DNA of 64,000 bases from Chalara sp. BL73 (GCA_918026815.1 CAKJVC010000147.1:248001-312000), one strand, 5' to 3'. Shown: positions 31,326-43,996, numbered from the stretch's first letter. A program made the numbers and translations. Notes: generated by a model from the letters alone, not told the origin.

Positions 31326-32702
31326 CTATCGCCAGATCAATGGCCCTCGCCTGAAAGCCACTATAATGGTTTGTTCACTATTACTAGGTAAAAATCGATA
31401 AGGTTCAAACCCCGCCTCGAGTAAAAGATGCCTCCATTCTCTCTGGGTTCTCAGCCCTCCACCCATCTGAGACATCTGAATGTCAAGCAGAGCCTCTGTG
31501 ATGGGCACGTTTGTAGGCGCCAGCACTGGCTCCATTATCAGAAGTCTAGAGTGCCGAACCTTCAATGCTTTGTCTATACACTCTTAATTGCGGCTTTCCA
31601 ACAACGAGGGCAGGAATGAATAAACTTACGGGTGTTACGCAAAATTTGGAGCGCTTTGGCATCGTTCCAATTGAGGAATATCTGACGAAATAAGTAGCAA
31701 GCTGCTCCTTCGACCGGCTGTTCGCTCTCGAAAAAGTTATATGGCATGAGCTCAATGTTTTCAGGCAATTCAACACTCTTGAGTCCCGCTGGAAGGTCTT
31801 GTAATATCAGCCGGCCTTTTAAGCCTGGCAGATGCTTCAGTACGTCTTCCAAAACATGCCCTCGACTTCCGCCAACATCCACGAGAGCAACGTCAGAAGG
31901 CGATTTGATCAATGGACCAACCTCTCCCTCAAAATCGAAAATAGACGCAAAGCCTGTCTTGTACTTCGAGCGCTCGGTGATTACACGACCTCGCATGATG
32001 GCGTCAAATGCGTTTCTGACGCTGGAATTTGTACCGAGAGCCTGGTAGAAATCCAGGGGGGTGCTGTTGCCGAACTGGAAAGGCGTGGAGGAAAGAGGAT
32101 CTGAGCCAGGATTCTGGTAGGATGTTGCGTATAGGTATTCAGGTAGCCTGGCTATTGCTGGTGACCTGTATGGTTTCCAGTTAACCTATGTTCAATATAA
32201 GATTATACAAGAGATTCTTACAAAAATTTAGCATGTTGGATGTGATTGGGATTGGCTAAAAGTTGCGATGTTGTATTATGGGAGTACTTTTCTTCACCAA
32301 CTTCTTCGCATACACCTGAGCCAGTGAGTACTCTCATAATCCGTACTTACTTTGTCAGTATTTCTTAGGGTCCTTAGAGTTAGTCATACCAATCAATCTC
32401 TGTTCTGCTCCAGTCCTTTCCGCTAGCTGCTCAGCAGATATGGGTGTAGGTCCTTTCGTCAACTCGGCCAAAACTCCACAATCAGCTGCTGCGCGGTAGC
32501 ACGGATGTACAGCATTCTGCATCGCGAATGTCCTAGCAGCCTCTTGAGGAGTTTGCGTTGCTTTGAAAAATTGTGAGGCAGCTTCTCTCAGGTTGAGTAA
32601 CGGAGTTTGATTATCCATGGGGCCTTTTGAAACCACATCATAAGCAGCAGAGAGACGAGTGAATAAGGCTTGCAGGTCATCGCCGGGACCAGTTAACGAC
32701 AT
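31326..32702 (-). CDS. O-methyltransferase, plant COMT-like class (Methyltransf_2)
   Basis: Four exons (32702-32390, 32345-32222, 32165-31630, 31573-31326) join in phase to 406 aa. The N-terminus is a helical dimerisation domain (LLNLREAASQFFKATQTPQE, HPCYRAAADCGVLAELTKGP). Winged-helix residues VRIMRVLTGSGVCEEV and KYSHNTTSQLL follow. The SAM-binding glycine motif is VALVDVGGSRGHVLEDVLKH near residue 235. The acceptor side reads FFESEQPVEGAACYLFRQIF, then NWNDAKALQILRNT and RLLIMEPVLAPTN. In fungi these enzymes methylate phenolic or polyketide hydroxyls, usually in secondary metabolism. The substrate is unknown, and no polyketide or peptide synthase lies beside it here, so it stands alone. 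Intron 2 needs the more distal AG to keep the frame. Confidence 0.87.
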
Positions 32703-33989
32703 TTCTTACAATTTGAGACTGAATACTATTGCAAACGATGGGAGCGGATATATATGACAGGAACTGTCGAGTACTTATTCTCTTGCATGCTGCATGCTAT
32801 GGTGTGGAGCGACTGGCCGGATCCTCCCCACAGGTAATACTCTATTATTGACAGAAACTCGATTTACACGCCCACTCAAAATGTTGCACGGACTGTTACA
32901 CAAGCTCACAAATTCATCCGGGCCTAGGGGGGGAAGCCGCCTCATACGGACCTCCGCCTATGCCAAGATTGCGGTCGGTATGGTTGCGTTATTAAATTAA
33001 TACGACAGAATCAAATCATGGATTACTCTTAACATTCCGATGGCAAACGGTAAATGCGGTTGCTTTCTCTCTACCAATGATATATTTAACTCTGCCAAGT
33101 TTTGACAAAGTTTAGATTCTGCCCGTTTGCACAGCTTGACGCCCAGACTGTCAAATTTGGTTTCATGCAGAATCCCACTATTGTGTTTACCTCACTTACT
33201 TCAAAAGCACCAAGTAGACAAAGATAGCTTATTGGTTGGAACTACCAAGATTGTTCATTCAAAGCTCTTCTTCTTTTTGAATCCAAAAGAACAAAGATCC
33301 TAATCCCGAGGCCAAGCATCTTATCAATGTCACATTTCGCTTAAAAAAGGGGCTAAATGCATATTCACACTTCCATAATGCCTTTCACATACACTGTTAC
33401 ACATGCAAAAGAAGAGTGAATGAAAAAAAGAGATGATGCGAATATGGCAGTACAGCAGATTTTCCTGCGTCTATATGGTTTAATAAAATTTCCAACCATC
33501 TTGGGAGCATGTCTTTCTGCATATTGAGACAACTAGGGAGACATACCATTATGTTAATCAAATTGTTGGCCAGACTTTCAAGACTATGCTAGCTTACGAC
33601 GGAAAAGAAGTTGATGGATACGATATGTGGATTGTATGGAGATTACTGCTGAGAATATATGGAAACTGGCACATCTTATAAAATGAACGGTGGACCAAGG
33701 GAGTCTTCGTGGATAATGTTTCTTTGAACATTGGTAGATTTTCAGCCTTGCTCATTTGGTATGGATTTTATGCATAACCTACCTTAGGAGATCCGGGCGG
33801 TCTTGCCTCTTTTCGAAATTACTACTCCAATACTCTTTTACCCCGCCAACACTAATCTAGGGCACAACCATTCAGTCAGAGAATCCTTCTTTATACTGTT
33901 ACTCAACCTCAACCCTCCTGGTGCGCCTTTGGGTGTATCAAGTACCAAATATTTTGCAAAGCTGTTCCTCTGGACACATTCTCCTCACC
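32703..33989. other. 1.3-kb gene-poor intergenic region
   Basis: This lies between divergent genes (O-methyltransferase and the first RRM gene). Only short frames without features are present. It presumably contains both promoters. No repeat or RNA gene was recognised. Confidence 0.45.
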
Positions 33990-34882
33990 ATGCTTGATCT
34001 CAAGAGAGACCAATTGCAGAAGTCAATAAATGAGACTATTAGTGGAGCTATTGGCGGTGTCATTGATGAACATCTCAAAGATATCGTAAAGGGCTTCTCC
34101 AAGGAGGTAGCGGCCGCGAAATTGGAGGGCATGAAGATAGGTCGTCAGCAGAGCACAATTCAAAACCTGACCGATGAACAAGTCCAGAAACTTTGCACCA
34201 CAGACCCAGTAGGTACCCACCCACCAATATGAACTATCGATTGAATTATGCATGCTAATTCATGTTGTAGAGGATCATGGCTATCATTAAGAAGGAAGTC
34301 GACACCGCCTTGAAATTGAAACTTGCCGACATGCAGCTTCCCGAGATGGTGGCGTTAATGAAAGCGAGCTCATCATTTGCCGCACTTATTGAATGGGAGG
34401 CCACGAAGATAGCGCGGAGGCAGAAAATAGGAGTGGAGGATGCATCAACCAAGCTTCAAGAGCTCGAGAAGAAATACAACTCCCTCGCCGCTGCCTCCCC
34501 GGTTGATGCGCAATATGCTTCAACTGGTCTAAGACCCCAAAGAGCAACAGAGTCGCCGTTGAAAGAAGACGTTAAGAAGGTGTATGTGGGCAATTTAGCA
34601 CCAGGTACTCGCCATCAAGAACTTGTCAAAATATTCGACAGAGCTGGAAGGGTTGGCAGAGCAGTGGTTCATCCCCCTCAATATAAGAACGGATCTTCGT
34701 ATGGATTCGTTGAATTTCTGAGCAAAGAGGCTGTTCCAAAGGCGGTTAAGATGAATGGCGAGAAACACGATGGGCACGTGCTCAAGGTGAAGGAATATGT
34801 ACCGATGGACTACACAGCACCAAAGAGATCTTTCAGTGGCTCGCAAGGATGTGGAGCTGCAAAAAAGTCCCGTTATCGGTAG
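33990..34882 (+). CDS. RRM protein, first of a tandem related pair
   Basis: Two exons (33990-34208, 34271-34882) give 276 aa. The N-terminal half is helical and charged, with QNLTDEQVQKLCTTDP ending exactly at the intron, then ALKLKLADMQLPEMVALMKA. One RNA-recognition motif sits at about residues 180-255: RNP2 VYVGNLAPG and RNP1 SSYGFVEF, the latter lacking the usual basic Arg/Lys-Gly start. The end is basic (PKRSFSGSQ, KKSRYR). No named orthologue is recognised; an RNA-binding role is inferred from the RRM. The next gene on the same strand has the same layout (N-terminal LCxTxP motif, intron at the same place, single C-terminal RRM), so the two appear to be diverged tandem duplicates. Confidence 0.8.
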
Positions 34883-35836
34883 TGGAGCTTAGTAGAATGA
34901 ATAATTCTCTAAGCCAGCGTTTAGACTTTGCTAGATAGTCTTTCCTAGTAGGAACCCCCACCTATCATATGTGCCAAACAGCTTTGTGCACTGAAATGTG
35001 CTATTGATTACCACGCTGTAGCTTAGAAATCCCCAGGCCAAGCTCTATCATTAGAGAGAAAGATGAAGTAAGGGTTGCAAACACTTTGATCTTTATACAA
35101 AGTGACTAATTACAGGTCGGCTCTTTGTAAAACGCCAAAATGAGATCCTTTAAATGGTAAAATCTCCGAGTCTCAGGATATATCGGTGTTTGAAGTAGTT
35201 TAGATTACCTGTCTTAGAAAAACCTGGTCTCCTCGCTAATGAATTTTTTTCCAACAAACAACAAAATAGCAAAATAAATCACTATAACCTTTGCCTATGT
35301 GTGAGAGCATCTCCCGTCTAAGTACGGGTAGTTGTAGCTGTAGTAGTTTCATGTAAGGCCTTGAGGTTGTGATCTAGAAACTGTCAGGGTACAGTTTGCT
35401 GACGTTTCGCTAATGACAAGAGGTTGTTGGCCAATCATGTTAACAAGATACTTGGCTACAAGCTCTATTGTTACACAATGGCAGACGACGGAGATTCGTT
35501 CTAATTTAGTCCTTGATTTCCATCTTGCCGTAACATGTCGCGTTTCCCAAAATAAAATCATACAAAGCTAGCCAAATTGCCCAGCGAAACAAGTGAAGAT
35601 ATTCGGTACGTTGATGCTCACTTCCCACCAATGGTAATCTCCCTTGTATACTAGAAAGCTCTTTCCCTCCCTCAAAACAAAGACTACCCTACTCTTAAGT
35701 ACCATAAATTAAGAGCCTAGATTGACCGATATTAGGATCTTAGCAAGTGTAAATAATCCGCAAACAGCCTCAAGACGCTTTCAGGTTCAACAGCCTAGCT
35801 TCAACGACCTCTGGAGCAGCCCTTGTCACCATAAAA
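34883..35836. other. Spacer between the two RRM genes
   Basis: About 950 AT-rich bases with no recognised gene, RNA or repeat. The upstream RRM gene's terminator and the second gene's promoter are expected here. Confidence 0.45.
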
Positions 35837-36669
35837 ATGTCTGACGCTGAGAGCTTGAAGCAGGCCCTGGCCAATGCAGTTGACAAGCATTACGCAAATC
35901 CGCTCAAACTGGAGCATCTTTCTGAAAATCAAGTCTCGGAGTTATGCAACACACATCCTGTAAGCCTTTCTTTGATATCACTTCAAAGCATAACCTAACT
36001 TTTCTTGTGCAGAAATTCATCGCCTTCATTCAAAAAGAGATTGACCCCTCGTGGAAGGCAAACCCGCAAAAATTGATATTCTCTGGGCCTGGAAAACCCG
36101 CCAACGCCGATACATCCTTGAGCGCACCCATCGAGCACGAGATCTCAGAAGAAGAAAGGAAACGCGCTGAAGAGATTGCGTTGTTGAGGCACAAGCATGA
36201 TATTAAGATGGGGGAGCTTTCAGGAAAATTGCATCATGGTCAACATTCCCTACATCCTCTCATCAACGACAATACACCGGAGGCTGCTTTGCATTCTGGC
36301 TCAGCAGCTTCACCCACCATGCCTACAGTGCTTGCAGGAAATATGTATAGCTCAAAGAGATTACATGTGGGCAATTTGAGCCCAACGACCAACGAGCGTG
36401 GTCTACGTGAGGAATTCGAGAGATACGGCGCGTTGAGAGAGACACTCATCATCACAAGAGCTGATGGTAGCTCTAGAGGTTATGGATTTGTGGAGTTTCT
36501 CGGGGCTCGGAATGCGGCTACGGCACTCGAAGCTCGGAAGGGTGCAATAATCGGTGGTCGGGTCATCAGCCTTAGCTATGCCACCAGAACAAAAGGCTCT
36601 AATAAGAGAGGAAGAGCTGAAAGTAGTGATAGTTCTTTCAGCGGCAAATCTACGAAGAAGAGAAGGTGA
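35837..36669 (+). CDS. RRM protein, second of the tandem related pair
   Basis: Two exons (35837-35959, 36013-36669) give 259 aa. The first exon (41 codons) ends with EHLSENQVSELCNTHP, and the intron follows that Pro codon, matching its upstream neighbour. The middle is Lys/Glu-rich and then disordered. The RRM (about residues 155-235) has RNP2 LHVGNLSPT and a complete RNP1 RGYGFVEF. The C-terminus is basic and Ser-rich (NKRGRAESSD, KSTKKRR), a likely nuclear localisation signal. Function is unknown beyond probable RNA binding. The intact RNP1 suggests this copy keeps stronger canonical RNA contact than the first copy. Confidence 0.8.
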
Positions 36670-37159
36670 TACATACCATCACACAAACATCTCCTTTTAG
36701 ACCTGTATCAATTTCCCTCACACTCTCTACATCTAGAGCATGAGGAAGCACCTAAAGTTTGCACCGAAGTAACGCAAGCATAAACCATGCAATGAAGTGG
36801 TTGAGAAGCAGGGTACTGCTATTTTCGCGAGGTAGCCAGGTCACATTGAGAATGAGTATGAAGCAGATGTCTATCAATACAAATAGAGGACCCAATCAAG
36901 AGCATCTTAGTATTAGTGCGCCTCCATATAATTGTAGCTATTATAAATACCATTGACTTCCGCTTCTCCTAGTCTATCGAGTTTGGCCGTGCATCTACAT
37001 ATCGATATTCCATTTCCCGCCAACTGAATACATCAAATAAATAGTACTGTTCTCCACCTCTATAGCGACTGGCGTCGTTGAAGTCATTCCAAAAATTTCA
37101 ATAGATGCTTCGAACTCCTCAAGTAGCACCATAGAAAGCGAGACCTAGTGATTGTCACT
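36670..37159. other. Convergent intergenic region
   Basis: About 490 bases between the second RRM gene and the stop of the large disordered gene on the minus strand. Nothing coding was recognised. Confidence 0.45.
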
Positions 37160-40100
37160 TCACGCGGTACCAGCCACCCTGCTCAGCAATCTAGGAATTA
37201 GAGACTTGGATCTTTGTTTGCGAATAGGGCTGCCTGTGGCAGTTCTGAGCCTTTGACTAGCACGTCTGGTAAGCTCCTTCAGGCTTTTCTGCTCAGTGAA
37301 GAGACCTCTACTGCTAGGTATGCGTACACCAAGAATAAAGTCTCCATGTGAGCTTGCGGTGGGGCGGGTTTTAGAAGAAGATACAATGCTCTGCGCTGTA
37401 AGGTGGCCTGGGCCATGTGTATGCCGTGAATGATAGGCTGGTGTCAACATAGATTGACTGCGTTTTAAATTCATGCTAGCCACCGAGAATTGAAGCGCCA
37501 CCTTAGTAGTATCAATGTACGAGCCCTGCTCACAAATTACGCTCTTTTCAGGAACTAAATATTGCCGACTTGATTGCTCTTCCTCGTATTGCTTTATTGT
37601 CTCCTCTATATGATGGATATGTGGCTGAGGAAGGCTGGAGTCTTGAGAAATGACAAAATTATATGATTCTCCTAGCTTCGGAGAAACCTGAAATTGCTCA
37701 ACCATAAATTCTGTTTCTGTGGCTTGAATACTGAATATTTCTGTGCTTTCACTTGTCGTGGACTCAGATTCAGTTGAATTTTGTTGTCTTGAGGCTCCTA
37801 TCATTGATGATTGATTTCTGCGAGGTCTGCGGTTTGCTAAATCTTCACAGAGGTTTGTAAGCTCCGCAGTATGTGGCTGCGACGGAGTCATTCCGTCATT
37901 GATATCCTTTGTGGCTTCCACCATACTAATTGATTTGGTAGGGTTAAAATCCCCTTCTTCATAGTGATCAGCCATTATCCTTATGCTCGGGATACTGGCT
38001 TCCTGAGGTGATGTCGTACTAGCTTGACCTCCCGGCTCCATAACAAGGACTTCACACCTTGATTGTGACATCATATTCCGGAACTGTTGCTTCTGTACAA
38101 ATGAAAACTTTCCCCCCTCTCGTGAATTAAGGCTTTCGCTGAAAGGTTCCGGTAAGTCATCCTGGGCGTGACTCTGTGCCTCATCGATGCCTTCGTTAAT
38201 ATCACCAAAACCTTCGTCATCTACCTTACAGGACGATTTCGCGAGATCAGATATGTCAATTTCATCATGCTGATTTGTATAATGCTCGAATTTAGGCCTT
38301 GACTCGTCATTTTGTTTCACTTCTTCGTTTTCGAAGTTAGTTAACTCTAAATGTAAGTGTTCCGAATTGACTTCCAAAGTCGGAGCTTGGTTGGTAATCA
38401 AAATGGCATGATCTTTAAAATCCACCTTCGGGCCACTGTCTTTCGCTTCTAATACCGGGCTGTTCTCATCCGAATAGCTTTCATCGCTTTCGCTCTCGGG
38501 CATATAGCGCCTTCGTTTGATTGAGACCATTTTCAGTTGCTGGTCAATACCTAAATATCCGGAGCCGCGCCGGTAACGAGGAGATGCCTGCGGCATCAGC
38601 GTTACTCGCTTAAGTTGCTGAGAGACATCGGTTTCTTCAGATCGTACATCATAGAAACCTTCTTGGCGCTGTATGGAAGATGACTTTTGTTCATCTCTAC
38701 TGCTGGCTTCTTCAAACTTGACTTTGAGTGGTAAGCCTCCTGGTTTAGAACTCCTTCCACGAGAGCTGTTAGTCTGCCGAGTCGTCATAGGTTTAGGGCG
38801 GTGGTTGAACACCTCAGGAGTAGTACTACCCGAATCAGTGGAGGCTCAAGCTTATTCCCGTGCACAGAAAAATGATACCTAGCTTGCTTTTCTCTTCGCA
38901 AATTATTAGCTGGATTGATAGGGTCCACCTCCTGGTGACCTTCTCCTCCGGTTTCAGATCCTTGCTCTTCAGCTTGATTATTTCGATTCTTACCAGCTGA
39001 TTGAAGCTTGGGTGGAGGCGATCTGCTTGCTACTAATGTTAATGGTCCCATCTGAAGCTTGAAGCTGGGATAAGACTGCGACCACCTAGTAGGCTATAAC
39101 AGTATTAGAAATTAGCAAGTGTCTCTGTCTATACAACGACTCGTCAATGATGATGGCTGACCTTGCCTCTGGGCTAACATACCTTCTTAGTCGGTAGCAT
39201 CCTTCCGATAGGGTTGGCCTCTTCCCCTTCAAATCCGTCGCGACATCTGAAGATTTGTAGCCGTTCTTCATGAGAGCGTGGTGGCGGTGACTCTTCCTCC
39301 GGGATTCGGAAATCTTCCGCATTGAAGGAAAAGCCGTTCTTCCGTGGGGTGATCACAACCTTGAACTCAGGAAGCCCATGGAGCTGATGGGATTTGTTGC
39401 TTTCGTCAAAAGGCTGTAAAATTGGATCATGGGAGAGCTCTAACAGGTCATCTATGAATATCAGAAACGTGGATATGTATATCTGCTTGCAAATATATGC
39501 CTACTGACCATCGGTTTTCTCAACTTCCAAATTAAGCCTATCAGATACAATTATCAGTGCTTTCACAGGAAGTCGCCTTCGGGATTTAGTCTTTTGACGT
39601 TTTATATTCCTCTTGCATTGAGTGGTCGACTCTACAGGGACCCTTCTTTTTCGCGCATTGCCAGGTCTATATTTACAACCTGAGTGCCTCTCCGCTTGCA
39701 CAGCGGACTGGTCATTGCCAGGGCCAGCTTCTTCGCATGGTAATTCATACACATCTAGCTGCGTACGGCGTCTTCTTTGAAGATCATCCGATAGCGATCC
39801 TGAGGAGGGAGATGGTGGATCTATTGGACGCTGAGCATGGTTACGGTGTATATCAATGCCAGTGTACAGGGTTTTTCGATCCAACTTACTGAGTGGAGAC
39901 GGCAAACGAGGCTTCTCAGCATTTGCACTGCCGATAGTCAGAAAGTGGTTGCTGCACCCCTTGACTCGTGGACAGCCAAAGTATACGATACTCACTCCAG
40001 ATCGTTCTTAATTTGCCCAGGAGTCTCATTACCATTGTCCTCATTCTTGAAGCTGCAGGTAGGTGCATTAGGAAACTCAGTTCTTTCAGCTTGCACATTC

Positions 40101-40618
40101 CTTGGCGTATTGAGTCCTCGTCCGGATCTCCTGATAACGTCTTCTAATATATCACTCTTGTTGTCGACATGTACTAGTAGAATAGCCTCGGGCCGAGTGA
40201 GCCTTAAAGAAGCATCAGGATGCTCTGGTACTGGAAAAGTATTCGATTCGACTACATTGTGACCAGTTGAGTGCCGAGGGGGATTCGATACGAGTACATT
40301 AGGAAGTCCCTGGACTTCCTTGCGGAGCCGTCGAGTTCGCATCATGATTTTCCAAGAGTCAATAGTACGGCGACTCAAGGCTTGCTGCTCTGTTGTCAAA
40401 TCGGAGAACCTTGAGATAGGGACTCGGTTTGGCACAGGGCTATCCGTACGGCGTATAGATGATAGAGGAATTGTATAACGCTTAGCTCGATCTAGGTTCC
40501 TCCGCATATGTAATTCAAGTCCATCATTGGATCCAAAAACGAACCCTGCCTCCCTGCCATGATCTATTCGCTTAGTTTCTACACTTGCTTGTATGGGGCG
40601 CTTAGAGTATGTCTGCAT
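37160..40618 (-). CDS. Very large, mostly disordered protein of unknown function
   Basis: Five exons are inferred: 40618-39996, 39927-39509, 39451-39183, 39093-38879 and 38765-37160, summing to 1043 codons plus stop. The start MQTYSKRPIQ is chosen over an upstream in-frame extension because the latter is hydrophobic and unlike the rest. The sequence is Ser/Arg/Glu/Gln-rich with basic clusters (NARKRRVPVE, KRNIKRQKTKSRRR) that look like nuclear signals. A more ordered-looking patch is HGLPEFKVVITPRKNGFSFN. The C-terminus is basic (SPIRKQRSKSLIPRLLSRV). No domain is recognised. The last intron was chosen by phase (donor at 38878, acceptor at 38766) and is the least certain. It is probably nuclear. 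Two or more genes instead of one cannot be fully excluded. Confidence 0.6.
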
Positions 40619-41315
40619 TTTGCGAGGTGTTGTGATAATACCGGAAGCCGTTAGTAACAGAGATTTATAAAGGACAGGGAAATAGACGAAGGGAACGAAG
40701 AAACATGTATTTAGCCGTGTTTCTTCACTTAACGAATGCGGAAAGAAGGCCCTCTCACTGGATGTCGGACAACACGTGACCACAATATTCCTATTCCAGC
40801 AACAAGGATTCTATACTAGGAGCAAAAGTGTCCCTCGGTCTATACACCGCATAATAGAACCTCAATGGGCACCATAGGCAAGACGGATGCTGCGATATCG
40901 AACCCGATGGTTGGTAGATAATGCTTTACCGCCCCGTGATGAGGAATTGGAAACGATTAGAAGAGCTATATTGGTGCTGTTGATATCTGCTAATAATTTG
41001 CATGCATATCTCGAGCCTTGTTGGTCCCGTGAAGGAAAATAAAACCGAAAATCCGTATGAAAAATCGTTTTTTTATTCTTCTTGAATTAAACATGTTTTA
41101 ATGACACCAACCCACAAAACTGAGATCGTACTTTGGCTCTCAAAAGCACAGGCATGAAGCTGACCATGTGTACTTTTCACAGCATCAATCCAGATGGGTA
41201 TTCAACATTCCGACATCTTCCTGGACAAGAAGGATGATGCCCAATTCCTACACAACGCCGAAAGCAGAACGAGTATATCAACCAAAAAAGAATATATCCG
41301 TAGCGACTAGCTTCT
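40619..41315. other. Intergenic between two minus-strand genes
   Basis: About 700 bases between the start of the disordered gene and the stop of BQT4. Nothing further was recognised. A promoter for the disordered gene is expected here. Confidence 0.45.
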
Positions 41316-42619
41316 TCAAAATGCGCCGCCGAAGACATATTGGATCGTAGCACTGGAAAAATTAGTCACACCACAGGATTCATAGAAGCTTTATGACTTA
41401 CCCAATGACTAGGGTGGCACTTATACCAATTAAGGCTCGTGTCTTTACTCTCTCCTTTTTCAGCTCGGTCTCTACTTTCGCCTTTTTTGCTGGAGCTTCC
41501 ACCACGGCAGATTCCTCCGCGTCGGCCTCGTCAACTTCTTCTACTTTTCGCTTACGTAGGGAGTTTGGTGCTGTGTCATTTGCTCCCCTAGCAGCTTCAA
41601 CCATCTCTTTAGCTTTGGCAATCATGGCAGCGGTGTCTTCTGGCAATGGAAGCTGAGGGGATCCCGCTGGCATTTCAACCTCAACATGAGTATGTGTAAC
41701 TTCAACATCACCCTTAACCTCAGTATCGGTAGTGACATTAACGCGTACTACCGGTTCCTCTTCTTTGGGCTCGTCTAATTTTGCAGCATCTTCTGAAACA
41801 GCCTCTTTTGTTGCTTCTTGCACATCCTTGCTAGAAAGCTTGGTTGAAGCCTCGGAGAGTTCTCCATCATCTATCTTATCCGTCTTCTCTACCTTTTTGT
41901 TTGATTTTCTTTGTCGAGCTACTCCTGCTGCTTTCTTTGGTGATGCGATCTTACTTGGCGATACTGATCTGTGCGAGCGCCGCACTGGTGTGGGTTCAGG
42001 AGCTGTAAGGGACCTTTGTGGTACTAAGAATTGTGGAGGAGATGAAATAGCCTTAGGAGACACGTCCTTTGTTGGATTTACTTCGATTGGTGTAACATCC
42101 AAAAGCGCTCTGATCCAAGGAGAGATATTATACTCTTCAGCGAGCTCGAGGGCGTGTTGTGGTGGAATCCAGACATTTCCAGCGGTCTCGTCAGAACTAG
42201 TTGTTTCGAGGCTCTTGATATATTTTCGCTCCATCTCTTCCTCGGCTGCTTCGGCATAAGGAAATGTTGCTTTGAACATTCCAGTTGCACTTATGTATCC
42301 ATCATTACTGCGGCGCATCAGGAAATATGATGCGGGAGATGGCTTGAAGATGCCAGATGTGATGCCTTTCGGGAGAGGTGCTCGCAGATGCGCATAGTCA
42401 AAAGTGCCCAAATTCTTAGGCTTCGTAGAATTTGAAGTATTCACTTGTCCACTCCTTACTGCGAGATCAGTCTGTCCCAGACGCCGACGAGCGACCAGAA
42501 CTTCATCTATACCATTGTCAGCCGTATTCCCGAGGCTGCGCATGGCGCATCTTACAAGGAGGCGCCTCCTGAGTCATAAGAACATTGAACTGCTTGGGAA
42601 GATGACGGTTCGTTGCCAT
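41316..42619 (-). CDS. BQT4: BQT4-like inner nuclear membrane protein (APSES/KilA-N domain, C-terminal TM)
   Basis: Three exons (42619-42556, 42506-41402, 41352-41316) give 401 aa. The N-terminus MATNRHLPKQFNVLMTQEAP is followed by EVLVARRRLGQTDLAVR. An APSES-like fold (about residues 45-150) contains TFDYAHLRAPLPKGI, then ASYFLMRRSNDGYISATGMF and the WIPPQHALELAEEYNI end. The long middle is Ser/Pro/Glu-rich and disordered with basic clusters. The last 23 residues (ALIGISATLVIG, IQYVFGGAF) are a hydrophobic tail anchor, completed only by the short third exon. In fission yeast Bqt4 anchors telomeres to the inner nuclear membrane via Rap1 and stabilises Bqt3. The domain order here is the same. 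The N-terminal exon is supported by the family-like LPKQFN start. Confidence 0.88.
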
Positions 42620-43996
42620 TGTGTATGGTTACTTTCTACACTTTGTGCTCACTCTGCGAACTTCTTGGAGATGATGCTTCGAAAGACGTGTTCGATTGAG
42701 ACTGCGAATAGTCGGCAGGATTCGTCCGTGGCGCGTCGCGTTCTACAATCTACAAGTTAGTTCTCGGAATCTAATAAATCATATTTGTTGTATTATAACC
42801 AGGAGTGTTAGGGTTAGATGGGTAGATGGATAGATAGGAGAAGAACTGACCAATGCGCGGATAATCAAAAGGAAGGTACTTCCGTATGTTGATGTGTTGT
42901 CGCGCAGATTGCCCTAATTTCTATAGCGCTAGAGTCGCAGCCGCAGACTATTGAACAGCAGTTCCCCAGAACTAAAGATACAGCGTGTAGGAAAGAAAGC
43001 GGAACCCTGACAAGACCTCAAGGATTGATAAAGGAAGATTCGCAGGGAAGGAAAAGAAAAGGGTTGTGCCACGAGGCTACTTCAGTGTAAGATGTGGATA
43101 GTTTGGGCAGTGGCTGGTTGAAGCCATGCCACAATGGGATCGCGGCTAAATTGAATGACCCTATTGAGCGATAGTCTCGGAACGCAGAAGACGATCCGGT
43201 CCATGGGCGAAAATCATCTTGGAGATATAACTCATTGGCCTAGGGTGAACAGTGAATTGAAGCATGATATGGTCTCATATTGGCGTATGATGTTCAGCTT
43301 TGACGTGTTTGAGAAGCAGTGAAGGAAGGTACTAACATGCCTAGCTAGCTTGCCGCGAACGGTGACTAAACATCGATCAAGATCTGGCCATGTTGATAGC
43401 ATCTGCATCTTTGCTGAAATCCAGATATGTACATTGAGCAGTAGAATAGCCTGATGAGAGTCCCTATGTCTACACATAGGCCCATCAAAGGAGCTGGATG
43501 TCATCACGGAACCCAAAAGGAGGGCCACCACGTGATCTTACAGAGGATACGCTCAAAATATCACATCTAAGTGAGAGCAAATATCGAACATTCCGCCCCT
43601 CCCCCCCGTCCTTTTGTCAATGCTCTATGGCGATTTGTTGAATGTAATATTTACTTTCACAGCAATGAAAAAGGTAAGCACATATGACCTTGTTCCCCAG
43701 CTTTATCGCATCACGTGGAGGTTAGAGGAGCTCTCCAAAGGCGGTGAGAAAGGACCCCACCAATGCCGCCCAACTCAAGCTTGAAACAGACGAAGTCAAC
43801 AACATTCATCCACTTTTTCATCCTCTGAATCCTCCTTCTACCAGTATTATTTAGAGAAAAGTCAGCATTTACGTTAAAGAAAGGATATTCCACTATATCA
43901 GAACACAGTTTTGAGCACCGTGCGAACCTTCTTGGCACATATCTCAGTCATATAACGACCCTCCATAGATCTTTATCAGTCCCCAGCAGAGCAAAT
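42620..43996. other. 1.4-kb divergent intergenic region (BQT4 / Rho-GDI)
   Basis: This lies between two divergent starts. Short open frames on both strands (up to 99 codons at 43232-43531, minus) show no domain features. Both promoters should be here. No RNA or repeat was recognised. Confidence 0.45.

Noticed and set aside
41732..42259. 175-codon Ser-rich plus-strand frame
   Set aside because: Mirror of the Glu/Lys-rich middle of BQT4; low-complexity artefact.
37160..42619. Adjacent BQT4 and large disordered gene as a single functional module
   Set aside because: Adjacency on one strand alone is weak evidence in fungi. No shared motif or known link.
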